A DNA stretch of 64,000 nt, taken from Saliniplasma sp046497075 (GTDB taxonomy: Archaea; Thermoplasmatota; Thermoplasmata; Halarchaeoplasmatales; Halarchaeoplasmataceae). The stretch covers positions 1 to 64,000 of the forward strand of contig JAWOGF010000054.1 of the NCBI GenBank assembly GCA_046497075.1. Reading direction: 5' to 3'. This document shows positions 23,582 to 31,630 of the stretch, piece by piece. The position numbers were made by a program, and so were the translations under genes. The notes beneath the pieces are model-generated. The model saw nothing but the letters and a program-made list of their open reading frames with translations. It made no database searches and was not told the DNA's origin. Position 1 is the stretch's first letter, and each line of letters begins with the position of its first letter.

Positions 23582-24718
23582 CTAATCTACAATATCTATC
23601 CCTTCACCGGAACTAAACATAGATTTGTGGGCTAGTTGATCAGATTCTGAGTGAACGTTCGTTATCACAAGTAATATCTTCATCGTGTTCTTCAATTCTT
23701 CTTCGACATTGCAGCCCCAGATTATTCTTGCATCACCCGATATCTTTTCATTTACAAGATCTGCAGCTCTTTCTGCTTCAGTTACTGTCATGTCTGGACC
23801 ACCAGTTACTCTGATAAGTGCACCATTAGCTTCGCTTAAGTCCATCTCACCTAAAAGTGGAGATCCAATAGCCTGATTTACAGCGTCATCAACTCTGTTG
23901 TTGGGGTCGTCGGATTCACCGATGCCGATCATAGCAACACCGCCGTCATCCATTATTGTTCTAACATCGTTGTAATCTAAATTTACAAGTCCAGGTTTTG
24001 TGATGATCTCCGTCATACCTTTAATCGATTCCATCAATATTTCATCTGCAACCTTGAATGCAGCGTTTAGGGAAAGATTAGGTACTAATTCCAATAATTT
24101 ATCATTGGGTATGATCACAGTCGTATCACAGAACCTCTCTAATCTAGTAAGTCCTTTCTTAGCATTTTTCATCCTTTCTCTACCTTCACCTTCAAAAGGA
24201 AGTGTGACAACACCCATGACAAGAGCTTCTTCTTCTTTTGCTATTTCCGCTACAACGGGTATAGTGCCTGTACCGGTACCTCCTCCCATACCAGCTGTAA
24301 TAAATACGATATCTGCGCCTTCAATATGCTTTTCCAGTTCATCTTTTGATTCCCTAGCTGATTCTTCACCGATCTCTGGTCTCGCACCAGCTCCAAGACC
24401 TCTTGTAGTATTTTTACCTATCAAAATCTTTTTTTGAGCATGGGTGTGCAGTAGATGTTTAGCATCAGTATTACATGCAACTAATTCTGCTCCAGTGATC
24501 CCCTCCTCTGTCAGACGATCCAATGTATTACATCCTCCGCCTCCACAGCCAAAGATCTTTATATTGACCTCGAGGGTTTCTAAAAGATCTCTAAGTTCTT
24601 CATCTTCTGGTGCTTCTTCTAACTCCTCTTCATCGACATCATCTACCGTTTTTCCCCTTGGTTTTTCTTTTTCCTCTTTTTCGTGCTTATTTAAAGCTTG
24701 ATTTACAATTGATTCCAT
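23582..24718 (-). CDS. ftsZ: cell division protein FtsZ
   Basis: A 378-residue tubulin-like GTPase that forms the division ring. An acidic, disordered N-terminal extension of about 45 residues precedes the core. GTP-binding GCGGGGCNTLDRL is at 57-69, NTDAKHL at 83-89, the tubulin signature GGGTGTG at 145-151, and the T7 synergy-loop residues NLDYNDVRTI near 245. The C-terminus ends SMFSSGEGIDIVD, a short tail that may bind an anchor such as SepF. Sequence is of the FtsZ1 type. An 18-bp palindrome lies 16 bp before the start. Confidence 0.97.
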   Translation of the reverse strand: MESIVNQALNKHEKEEKEKPRGKTVDDVDEEELEEAPEDEELRDLLETLEVNIKIFGCGGGGCNTLDRLTEEGITGAELVACNTDAKHLLHTHAQKKILIGKNTTRGLGAGARPEIGEESARESKDELEKHIEGADIVFITAGMGGGTGTGTIPVVAEIAKEEEALVMGVVTLPFEGEGRERMKNAKKGLTRLERFCDTTVIIPNDKLLELVPNLSLNAAFKVADEILMESIKGMTEIITKPGLVNLDYNDVRTIMDDGGVAMIGIGESDDPNNRVDDAVNQAIGSPLLGEMDLSEANGALIRVTGGPDMTVTEAERAADLVNEKISGDARIIWGCNVEEELKNTMKILLVITNVHSESDQLAHKSMFSSGEGIDIVD

Positions 24719-24733
24719 ATACGATCCCGTCCA

Positions 24734-24751
24734 TTTCGTTGGATAACGAAA
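24734..24751 (-). promoter_or_regulatory. palindrome upstream of ftsZ
   Basis: TTTCGTT at 24734-24740 and AACGAAA at 24745-24751 form a perfect 7-bp inverted repeat with a GGAT spacer, 16 bp upstream of the ftsZ ATG. A TATA-like ATTTAAATAG on the minus strand near 24762-24771 would place the transcription start inside or beside the palindrome. It could be a repressor operator or a 5'-UTR hairpin. Confidence 0.5.
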
Positions 24752-24958
24752 CTTATTAAAACTATTTAAATCATTTGGCTATCATTTCTTAAATGGACCT
24801 ATTTGACTCATTTTTGTCATATATTATTTTAGAAAAATATGATATCCCCCATTTCGTCATACATAATAGGGAAAATGTCAGACGATCCGGGTCTATTTGG
24901 TTCAACTCTAACTCACATAACATTTTTATCGAATGATAATCTACTTCTTCAAGATACC

Positions 24959-25879
24959 ATGGTTGAAAAAAAGGTTATCGATTTTGATCTAGATAAGGAC
25001 ACGAGATTATCGGATTTGATAGAGCAATATTATAAGTCAGGTGGTTTTGTCGCTAAAAAAGTCGGGATAGCAGTAGATGTACTTGACCAAATGTTCAAAG
25101 ATGAAAGTACAAATTTCCTTTCCTTCCCTGCGTGTATTATCTCAACTGGAACTAGAGGTATAATCAAAGAAGCGATAAAGAATGAACTTTTTGATGTAGT
25201 TATCACTACATGTGGTACATTAGACCATGATCTAGCAAGAGTTTGGGAAGACTATTATCATGGTAGTTTTTCAGCTGATGATAATGAACTACATGAACAA
25301 GGTGTTAATAGATTAGGCAATATATTTATCCCGGATTCTTCTTACGGGGAGGTCCTAGAAAAGAAGATGCAGCCTATCATAAGTGAGATAGTGGGAGAAT
25401 GTGGTTCAAAACTCAGTACAAGGGAGATAATATACGAATTCGGCAAAAGAATAGATAACGAAAATTCAATATTACATTGGGCAGCGGAAAAAGATATACC
25501 GGTTTATGTTCCAGGTATCACTGATGGTGCATTTGGTTCACAGCTATGGATGTACTGGCAAAACAATAAAGAGTTCAGTATAGATATGATTAAAGATCAG
25601 CAGGAATTATCGGATATAGTATTTCCTGCAGAAAGAACTGGAGCTTTGATGATAGGCGGAGGGATCTCAAAACATCATACTATATGGTGGAATCAGTTTA
25701 GAGGGGGATTGGATCGAGCGGTATACGTCACGACAGCTGTGGAATATGACGGATCACTGTCAGGTGCTAGGTTGAGAGAGGCGGTCTCATGGGGTAAGGT
25801 CAGAGGGGATGCAGATTATATAACGGTCGAAGGAGATGCTACAGCGTTACTACCTTTGATACTAGGCAAATTTTTGTAA
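24959..25879 (+). CDS. dys: deoxyhypusine synthase
   Basis: A 306-residue enzyme that transfers the aminobutyl group of spermidine to a lysine of aIF5A. Key segments: KKVGIAVDVLDQM, FPACIISTGTRGIIKEA, TTCGTLDHDLARVW, the active-site Lys in GGGISKHHTIWWNQF (about residue 238), and TTAVEYDGSLSGARLREAVSWGKV. The frame runs upstream to 24839, but those 40 residues do not look like the family, and a TATA-like CATATATTA at 24817-24825 would start transcription after 24839. ATG at 24959 fits the family start. PdaD at 55.2 kb could supply polyamine precursor. Confidence 0.93.
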   Translation: MVEKKVIDFDLDKDTRLSDLIEQYYKSGGFVAKKVGIAVDVLDQMFKDESTNFLSFPACIISTGTRGIIKEAIKNELFDVVITTCGTLDHDLARVWEDYYHGSFSADDNELHEQGVNRLGNIFIPDSSYGEVLEKKMQPIISEIVGECGSKLSTREIIYEFGKRIDNENSILHWAAEKDIPVYVPGITDGAFGSQLWMYWQNNKEFSIDMIKDQQELSDIVFPAERTGALMIGGGISKHHTIWWNQFRGGLDRAVYVTTAVEYDGSLSGARLREAVSWGKVRGDADYITVEGDATALLPLILGKFL

Positions 25880-25883
25880 ACAA

Positions 25884-26450
25884 TCACTCATCTCTTAATA
25901 TTTTTTTTATCTCTTGGTAGTTTTCTTTAACGGATTTATTAGTATCGATCACATGCCATTCCTCATCTATTATTGAAAATACTTTCTCCCTTACTTTAGA
26001 AAAATCTTTAACATTTTCGAACATTTCCCTATCCTGCCTCTCTTTTACCCTCTTCATGGCCTCTTGGGGATCCACATCTAGAAAAAACATGTATTCGGAT
26101 GTTGGTAATATATTTTTGAATGCTTTATAACTGATATCGGATAATGGCTTTGGTAAATATGCAGTCCCTATCAAATATCGGACTATTATCAAAATATCAG
26201 TATCATCTTCATTGTAGTATTTATTCAATGTTCTAAATACGTCTAGAGCGTAAAAGATCGATGCTTTAAATTTATTGGTCACACCTCCTTTTAGAAGAGC
26301 TTCCTTTGCCTTTCTTCCAAAAACATTATCGTCCTCGGGATGCGACCTGAGTCTTACTGTTTTATCCTTATCCTCGAACATCTTTTTTAACTTGAGTGCG
26401 TGCGTATCTTTACCTGATGCGTCACATCCATCGATTATGATAAGTTTCAT
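25884..26450 (-). CDS. tmk: thymidylate kinase-like nucleoside monophosphate kinase
   Basis: A 188-residue P-loop kinase that probably phosphorylates dTMP. Walker A is GCDASGKDT at 8-16. The RLRSHPEDDNVFG segment stands where the TMP-binding loop lies, IVRYLIGTAYLPKP near 90-103 supplies the DR(Y)-like motif in altered form, and a lid region KERQDREMF follows. The lid and DRY motif differ from the bacterial enzyme, so substrate is not certain. It is convergent with dys, 4 bp apart. Upstream are two tandem copies of a TATA-containing 21-bp unit. Confidence 0.8.
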   Translation of the reverse strand: MKLIIIDGCDASGKDTHALKLKKMFEDKDKTVRLRSHPEDDNVFGRKAKEALLKGGVTNKFKASIFYALDVFRTLNKYYNEDDTDILIIVRYLIGTAYLPKPLSDISYKAFKNILPTSEYMFFLDVDPQEAMKRVKERQDREMFENVKDFSKVREKVFSIIDEEWHVIDTNKSVKENYQEIKKILRDE

Positions 26451-26496
26451 GGGGTCACCTATCGATATTTTCTATAAAGTATCCTTTTATAATGAT

Positions 26497-26535
26497 ATCT
26501 TGTTCAGATATAAAGACATCTTGTTCAGATATAAA
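26497..26535 (-). repeat. duplicated TATA-containing unit, 21-bp period
   Basis: The 18-nt sequence ATCTTGTTCAGATATAAA occurs at 26497-26514 and 26518-26535, period 21. Read on the minus strand each copy begins TTTATATC, a TATA-like element. The kinase gene start lies 47 bp downstream at 26450. This looks like a duplicated promoter or an operator. Confidence 0.6.
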
Positions 26536-26586
26536 ACAGTACAGGTATATTTAATTTAACTATTCTAGAAATAGTAAGTGATCATA

Positions 26587-27459
26587 TCAAGCTAATGACC
26601 CGATCAGGAAAGCCCCCAAACCCAGCATCATTGCTATCAACGTCATTTTTCTAAACAATTTTACAGGCGGATTTGATTTCAGAAGTAGTACGGTAGTCAT
26701 TCCTAAAAATAGTAGATCTGGTACGGAAACTGATATCAAATATAGATTGTTTTTATAAAATGAGGGATCTATATTCAAAAAGAATGGGATCAAACTCATA
26801 GATACAGCACTTACAAAAAAAACTCCTGTGATTAGAAATGAGTTATACTTGCCAAAGTATATTGGTAAAGATTTCACTGCCCCCTCTTTATCACCTTCTA
26901 GATCCATCACATCTTTCAGGATCTCTCTCCCGACCCCTGATAGAAAAGCCATGGAAGACAATATCCATATTATAGGAGGGATATCAGGTGAAAAGGCTAC
27001 CCCACCAAATAGAAAGGGTATAGCCATGGTGTATGCAATATAATAATTACTCACCAATTTGATCTTCTTGAATTTTATATCATATAATAACGCGAATACA
27101 CCTGTTATCAAAGCGATCAAAAAACAAACGTAATTGACAAAAAATGCAGTTATGATCCCCAGTGGGAAAAAAGTCAGAGTTACAGCAACAGCAGTACTAG
27201 GAGCGAGATCACCTCTTACCAAAGGTCTATCTGCTCTATTATTCCTTTTATCTATCGGATAGTCATAATAGTCATTCAATGCGAAAGTGCTGATCTCCAA
27301 AAAGACAGCGGTGAGAGTTGCCAGAGTCAGTTTCCAGAGGTCTGTAGGTATACCTTTTTGAGCGATAACTGCACCTATGAAAACTGCTACAGCTAACATC
27401 AAACCGTGATCCAGTCTTATCAGGTCCCAGAGACCTTTTAACTTACCCATATGGTTCAC
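26587..27459 (-). CDS. UbiA-family prenyltransferase, probable digeranylgeranylglyceryl phosphate synthase
   Basis: A 290-residue membrane prenyltransferase. The first Asp-rich motif is NDYYDYPIDKRNNRADRPLVRG near 64-85 and the second is DVMDLEGDKEGAVKSLP near 186-202; both chelate Mg-prenyl-diphosphate. About eight to nine transmembrane helices. In archaea this family attaches the second geranylgeranyl chain to glycerol-1-phosphate lipid precursor, consistent with the lipid genes psd and pssA 4 kb away. A menaquinone- or heme-type UbiA is the alternative. A possible later start is MGKLKGLWDLIRLDHG. Confidence 0.85.
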   Translation of the reverse strand: MNHMGKLKGLWDLIRLDHGLMLAVAVFIGAVIAQKGIPTDLWKLTLATLTAVFLEISTFALNDYYDYPIDKRNNRADRPLVRGDLAPSTAVAVTLTFFPLGIITAFFVNYVCFLIALITGVFALLYDIKFKKIKLVSNYYIAYTMAIPFLFGGVAFSPDIPPIIWILSSMAFLSGVGREILKDVMDLEGDKEGAVKSLPIYFGKYNSFLITGVFFVSAVSMSLIPFFLNIDPSFYKNNLYLISVSVPDLLFLGMTTVLLLKSNPPVKLFRKMTLIAMMLGLGAFLIGSLA

Positions 27460-27499
27460 ATCTTTCGGGGATGGTAATGTGAAAACGGTTTTTCTTGGA

Positions 27500-27973
27500 T
27501 CATATTATATTTTCAGAGATATTTTCTTCTTTCATCTCTCTATCGCAGTACACACATTTCAATGTGACTGGTTCTTCACCGATAACCTCGAATTCGGGTT
27601 CTACCGGTTCGTTCTGATTTGTAATACATGTATTGTTTATGCATTTGACGATGCCTTTGATTTTTTCAGGTAGTTTTACTTGATGTTTTTCGATAACGTC
27701 ATAATCCCTGATTATGTTTACAGTCGCCTTTGGTGAGATAAGAGATATCTTATCAAGTTCTTCGCTTTTTAGTTCCATATTTTCCACTTTTACGATATCT
27801 TTTTTTCCAGTACTGCTATGAACATTCATAGCAATACTTACGATACTGCCCATCTGTTTATCACTTACTCCTATGATCTTTAATACCTTCATGGCATGAC
27901 CGCTTTTGATATGGTCTATCACTGTTCCGCTTTCGATAGGAGTAATCTTGATCTTTTTCTCTTTATTCATCAT
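27500..27973 (-). CDS. pyrI: aspartate carbamoyltransferase regulatory subunit
   Basis: A 157-residue regulatory chain that binds nucleotide effectors and controls the catalytic subunit PyrB. The N-terminal allosteric domain has IESGTVIDHIKSGHAMKVLKII. The C-terminal zinc domain has two cysteine pairs, CINNTC near 113-118 and CVYCDREM near 142-149, the structural zinc that holds the r-c interface. Its start lies inside the last codons of pyrB (11-bp overlap), a classical pyrBI operon. Confidence 0.95.
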   Translation of the reverse strand: MMNKEKKIKITPIESGTVIDHIKSGHAMKVLKIIGVSDKQMGSIVSIAMNVHSSTGKKDIVKVENMELKSEELDKISLISPKATVNIIRDYDVIEKHQVKLPEKIKGIVKCINNTCITNQNEPVEPEFEVIGEEPVTLKCVYCDREMKEENISENII

Positions 27974-28901
27974 ATCCCTCCGTTAGTAATTTTAATAAAG
28001 CCATCCTGATAGGAACCCCATTAGCAGCTTGTTTGAAGTATTTAGCATATCTCGTTTCATCCACGTCAGCAGATATCTCGTCTACTCTGGGCAAAGGATG
28101 CATTATAATTAGGCCGTCATCTGCATCATCCAGCATATCTTGCTTTATAGTATACGTTTCCGCTACTTCGAGATATTCTTCTTCGCTGGGGAACCTTTCT
28201 CTTTGTATCCGGGTCATATAAAGTACATCAAGTTCCGGTAGTGGATCCAAGATATTTTCTTCTTTCCGATATTCAATACCCATCTTTTCGATATCTTTGA
28301 TTATTTCGTCGGGTATCTGCAAAGATGGTGGTGCTATAAACGTGAGTTCACATCCATACATCGATAGAGCATGAGTAAGCGAGTGGACTGTTCGTCCATA
28401 TTTTAGATCACCGGCTATCCCGATCTTTTTGTTCTTGATCTCTCCTTTCTCCCCCCGGATAGTAAATAGGTCAAGGAGTGTTTGTGTAGGATGTTGTCCT
28501 GCACCATCCCCTGCGTTTAGGATAGGTTTATTTGAGAATTTAGCCGCTAATCTAGCAGCCCCTTCTTGTGGGTGTCTTAAAACGATTACATCTACATAAC
28601 TAGCGATAACCTGTATAGTGTCAGCTAATGTTTCACCTTTTTTTACAGAAGAAGTCCCGGCTCTAGCGAACCCGATGCATGAGCCCCCTAATCTTTTCAT
28701 CGCGCTTTCAAAGGAGAGCCGAGTTCTTGTACTGGGTTCAAAGAATAAAGTACCCAGGATTTTGCCATCTAAGGAATTATCTTTTTCTTTCCCAGATGCT
28801 ATCCCAGTCATCTCTTCAGCAACATCTAGCACTAGATTTATCTCTTCTTGTGTGAAATCTTTTATTGAAACCACATGTTTTTTATTGAATTTCGAAACCA
28901 T
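27963..28901 (-). CDS. pyrB: aspartate carbamoyltransferase catalytic subunit
   Basis: It joins carbamoyl phosphate and aspartate in the committed step of pyrimidine synthesis. Carbamoyl-phosphate binding FFEPSTRTRLSFE, then KKGETLADT, VIVLRHPQEGA, DGAGQHPTQTLLD, the aspartate-binding YMTRIQRERFPSEEEY and HPLPRVDEI are all present. The start at ATG 28901 (MVSKFNKKHVVSIKDFT) gives 312 residues and fits the family; the frame extends ten codons further to 28931. Followed by pyrI with an 11-bp overlap. Confidence 0.97.
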   Translation of the reverse strand: MVSKFNKKHVVSIKDFTQEEINLVLDVAEEMTGIASGKEKDNSLDGKILGTLFFEPSTRTRLSFESAMKRLGGSCIGFARAGTSSVKKGETLADTIQVIASYVDVIVLRHPQEGAARLAAKFSNKPILNAGDGAGQHPTQTLLDLFTIRGEKGEIKNKKIGIAGDLKYGRTVHSLTHALSMYGCELTFIAPPSLQIPDEIIKDIEKMGIEYRKEENILDPLPELDVLYMTRIQRERFPSEEEYLEVAETYTIKQDMLDDADDGLIIMHPLPRVDEISADVDETRYAKYFKQAANGVPIRMALLKLLTEGYDE

Positions 28902-29054
28902 GATTCTCGGTAGGTAATTAAACCAGACCAATATATGATTTTGGATGTATTACAATGATTTCAATGTGCTATATAAAAAACAATAAGAGTCATTTGATAC
29001 AAAATAAAAGATTATGTAAATGTAAATACAAACTACAAAATACAATAATAAAGT

Positions 29055-29924
29055 TTACAATAGGCCGGCCTTCTGGAGTGTCATGATATCTTCAGTGCCG
29101 AGTTTCTCTCCTTTCTTAAATTGTTCGTAGAGTTTTTCAGCCTCTTCCTTAGTGTCAGCTTCCTCTTTCCTCTTTTTCTCCATCCTTTCCTTTTTCTGAA
29201 GGCCAGAGATGATCTTATTATAATCTTGAACTTCGTTAACCGCATCTATATGTTTCTGGTGGTATTCATCAGCTTCGACCTTAGCTTCAACGAATTTAGC
29301 TTGGGCTTCATCTGCCTTTTCCCTGATATCATCTGCTTCATTGAATATTTCGATCATTCTGTCATGTTTCTTTTGAGCTTCGTCCGCTTTCTTTGAAACT
29401 TCATTATGGTATTGCTCTGCCTTCTCTTTTGCTTCATCTAAATCTTCTGATAATTCTTTAAGTTCTTCGTTTTCGTTCAGCAATCTTTCCCTTTCTTTGA
29501 CTTTTTCCCTCAAAGAAGAGATCTCATCGACTAATTCTCTTTCTTTATCAGGGGATAAAACATTTGTCATCTGAGTATACTCAAGCTTCTCGATCTTTTT
29601 ATTTAGCTCTTCGATGGAGGTTCCGTCCTTTGGTAGAATTTCTTGTTTCTTCTTCTTCAATTTACTGGAAATTTCTCTTACCTTTTTGTTCCATTTGTTT
29701 CTTTTTTCTTTAGCCTTTTTTACATCTTCGTTCAACTTGTTTCGCTCTTCCTTGAGCTCATTACCTTCTTCTATGAACTCTTTGACCTTAGAATTGAGTT
29801 CATCCCGTTTCTGAACCCATTTCTTAGCCTCTTGGTTCATCTCGTTCCTTAGTCGTTTATATTTTTCAGCCTGGGAATTGGCTCTTTTCCTTTTTTCTTC
29901 CAATTCCTTTAGAAGTTCTGTCAT
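29055..29924 (-). CDS. archaeal coiled-coil protein (COG1340 type)
   Basis: A 289-residue protein that is nearly all charged heptad-like helix (KRKRANSQAEKYKRLRNEMNQ, then LNEDVKKAKEKRNKWNKKVREIS). A short break near 95-110 (LPKDGTSIEELNKKIEKLEYTQMTNVLS) separates two long coiled coils, and a final globular tail reads GEKLGTEDIMTLQKAGLL. This matches the broadly conserved archaeal COG1340 family, which resembles the arms of SMC proteins but has no ATPase. Function is unknown. It is a single gene with promoter regions on both sides. Confidence 0.85.
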   Translation of the reverse strand: MTELLKELEEKRKRANSQAEKYKRLRNEMNQEAKKWVQKRDELNSKVKEFIEEGNELKEERNKLNEDVKKAKEKRNKWNKKVREISSKLKKKKQEILPKDGTSIEELNKKIEKLEYTQMTNVLSPDKERELVDEISSLREKVKERERLLNENEELKELSEDLDEAKEKAEQYHNEVSKKADEAQKKHDRMIEIFNEADDIREKADEAQAKFVEAKVEADEYHQKHIDAVNEVQDYNKIISGLQKKERMEKKRKEEADTKEEAEKLYEQFKKGEKLGTEDIMTLQKAGLL

Positions 29925-30144
29925 GTTTTCAGCACTATCCAGTGTTTTATAATCTAATGAAGCAATCTAATCAATATGTGACCCCTTTATAACACTTTCG
30001 GAATTATTCCTATACTAGATATAGGATTGATATATATCTGATATCGAGGATATGTGATAGGATATATATATCCTTAATAAACAGCATTGTACGGAGACGC
30101 AAATGTAATATAATACCTCTTTATGTTAATCTTTGATTGGTAAT

Positions 30145-31566
30145 ATGTCAGGAGAAAAATCAACTTTAGAAGACGAACTTTCTTTTTCGATACCAAATGG
30201 ATGGGAACAATCCGATAAAAACACTATATCGGATATAATGGATTTCGCAGAGGATTACAAGAAATTTATGACAAATTCAAAGACTGAAAGGGAAACCATC
30301 GATAACACGGTGAGTTTATTGGAAGAGAATGGTTTCGTTTCTATAGCCGAATGTGATGAGCTAAATCCAGGAGATAAAGTGTATATTATTAATAAAAAAA
30401 AGGCAATCGCTATCATAGTGATAGGCCAAAATAAGATAACCGACGGTTGTCAAATATTGGCTAGTCATATAGATGCTCCACGCTTAGATCTGAAAGCGAG
30501 GCCGATTTATGAAGATAAAGATGCATCATTAGGTCTTTTCAATACACACTATTACGGGGGTATAAAGAAATACCAATGGGTGAGTACGCCTTTAGCTATC
30601 CACGGTAAGGTTGTGAAAGAAGATGGTCAAGTTATAGACGTAACCATCGGTGAAGACACTGACGACCCTGTCTTCGCTGTCAGTGATCTTTTACCTCATC
30701 TTTCAAAAAAGAAACAGTCTGATAGGAAGATGAAAGACGTGATAAAAGGTGAGGAATTGAACGTTATAATAGGCGGTAAACCCATCGATGATGATGATGT
30801 CGAAGAAAAAGTCAAGACAAATATATTGAAGATATTGGATGATAAATATGGTATCACGGAAGAGGACTTCACCAGTGCTGAGATAGAGATAGTTCCCGCT
30901 GGTCCAGCTCGAGATTTGGGACTAGATCGAAGTATGCTTGGTGCATATGGTCAGGATGATCGGGTCTGTGCATACACCAGTTTGAAGGCCTGTTTAGACA
31001 TCGAAGACCCATCTAAGACTAGTTTGGTTTTTATGTTCGATAAAGAGGAAATTGGTAGTGAAGGTAATACAGGGGCAAACTCAAGATTTACCGAATCAGT
31101 TTTCCAACAAATTTTAGCTAAAACTTTAGGTGACTATTCCTTGGAGGATTTTAGAGTGATCCTTGAGAACAGTAAGGGTATCTCAGGAGATGTTAATCCT
31201 GGTGTGAATCCATCATTCAAGGGCGTCCATGATCTAAATAACGCCGGTAAGATGAGTAAAGGGATAGTAGTCACCAAGTATACTGGTGCAGGTGGAAAAT
31301 TCAGTGCTAGCGATGCTCATGCAGAATATGCTGCTTACATACGAGGGATACTTAATGAAAATGATGTCTCTTGGCAAACTGCAGAACTGGGTAAAGTTGA
31401 TGAAGGTGGCGGAGGTACAGTAGCCAAATTCCTAGCGAGCTTAAATCTTGATATAATCGACGCTGGTCCTCCATTATTGGGTATGCATTCACCGTTCGAG
31501 ATAATATCAAAAGTGGATGTCTATAATACGTTTAAAGCGTATAGGTCATTTTTAGAGGCGGAATAA
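30145..31566 (+). CDS. M18-family metalloaminopeptidase
   Basis: A 473-residue zinc aminopeptidase of the aspartyl aminopeptidase (M18) family, which removes N-terminal acidic or neutral residues. Zinc-site and catalytic segments: ASHIDAPRLDLK near 110-121, YGQDDRVCAY near 272, FDKEEIGSEGNTGANS near 302-317, and SDAHAEYAAYIRG near 396; GMHSPFEIISKVD closes the active site. ATG at 30145 (MSGEKSTLEDEL) is preferred over the TTG four codons earlier. The gap before it (29925-30144) holds AT-rich palindromic sequence with GATATATATC-type elements. Confidence 0.92.
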   Translation: MSGEKSTLEDELSFSIPNGWEQSDKNTISDIMDFAEDYKKFMTNSKTERETIDNTVSLLEENGFVSIAECDELNPGDKVYIINKKKAIAIIVIGQNKITDGCQILASHIDAPRLDLKARPIYEDKDASLGLFNTHYYGGIKKYQWVSTPLAIHGKVVKEDGQVIDVTIGEDTDDPVFAVSDLLPHLSKKKQSDRKMKDVIKGEELNVIIGGKPIDDDDVEEKVKTNILKILDDKYGITEEDFTSAEIEIVPAGPARDLGLDRSMLGAYGQDDRVCAYTSLKACLDIEDPSKTSLVFMFDKEEIGSEGNTGANSRFTESVFQQILAKTLGDYSLEDFRVILENSKGISGDVNPGVNPSFKGVHDLNNAGKMSKGIVVTKYTGAGGKFSASDAHAEYAAYIRGILNENDVSWQTAELGKVDEGGGGTVAKFLASLNLDIIDAGPPLLGMHSPFEIISKVDVYNTFKAYRSFLEAE

Positions 31567-31630
31567 TCCTAGGTCTTCAAACCCCTCTCTCCCCCTTTAT
31601 ATAACTCCTTTACTATATCTACTACCTCTC

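Noticed and set aside
24839..24958. 40-residue N-terminal extension of deoxyhypusine synthase
   Set aside because: It does not resemble the family, and the TATA-like box at 24817 would start the mRNA after this ATG.
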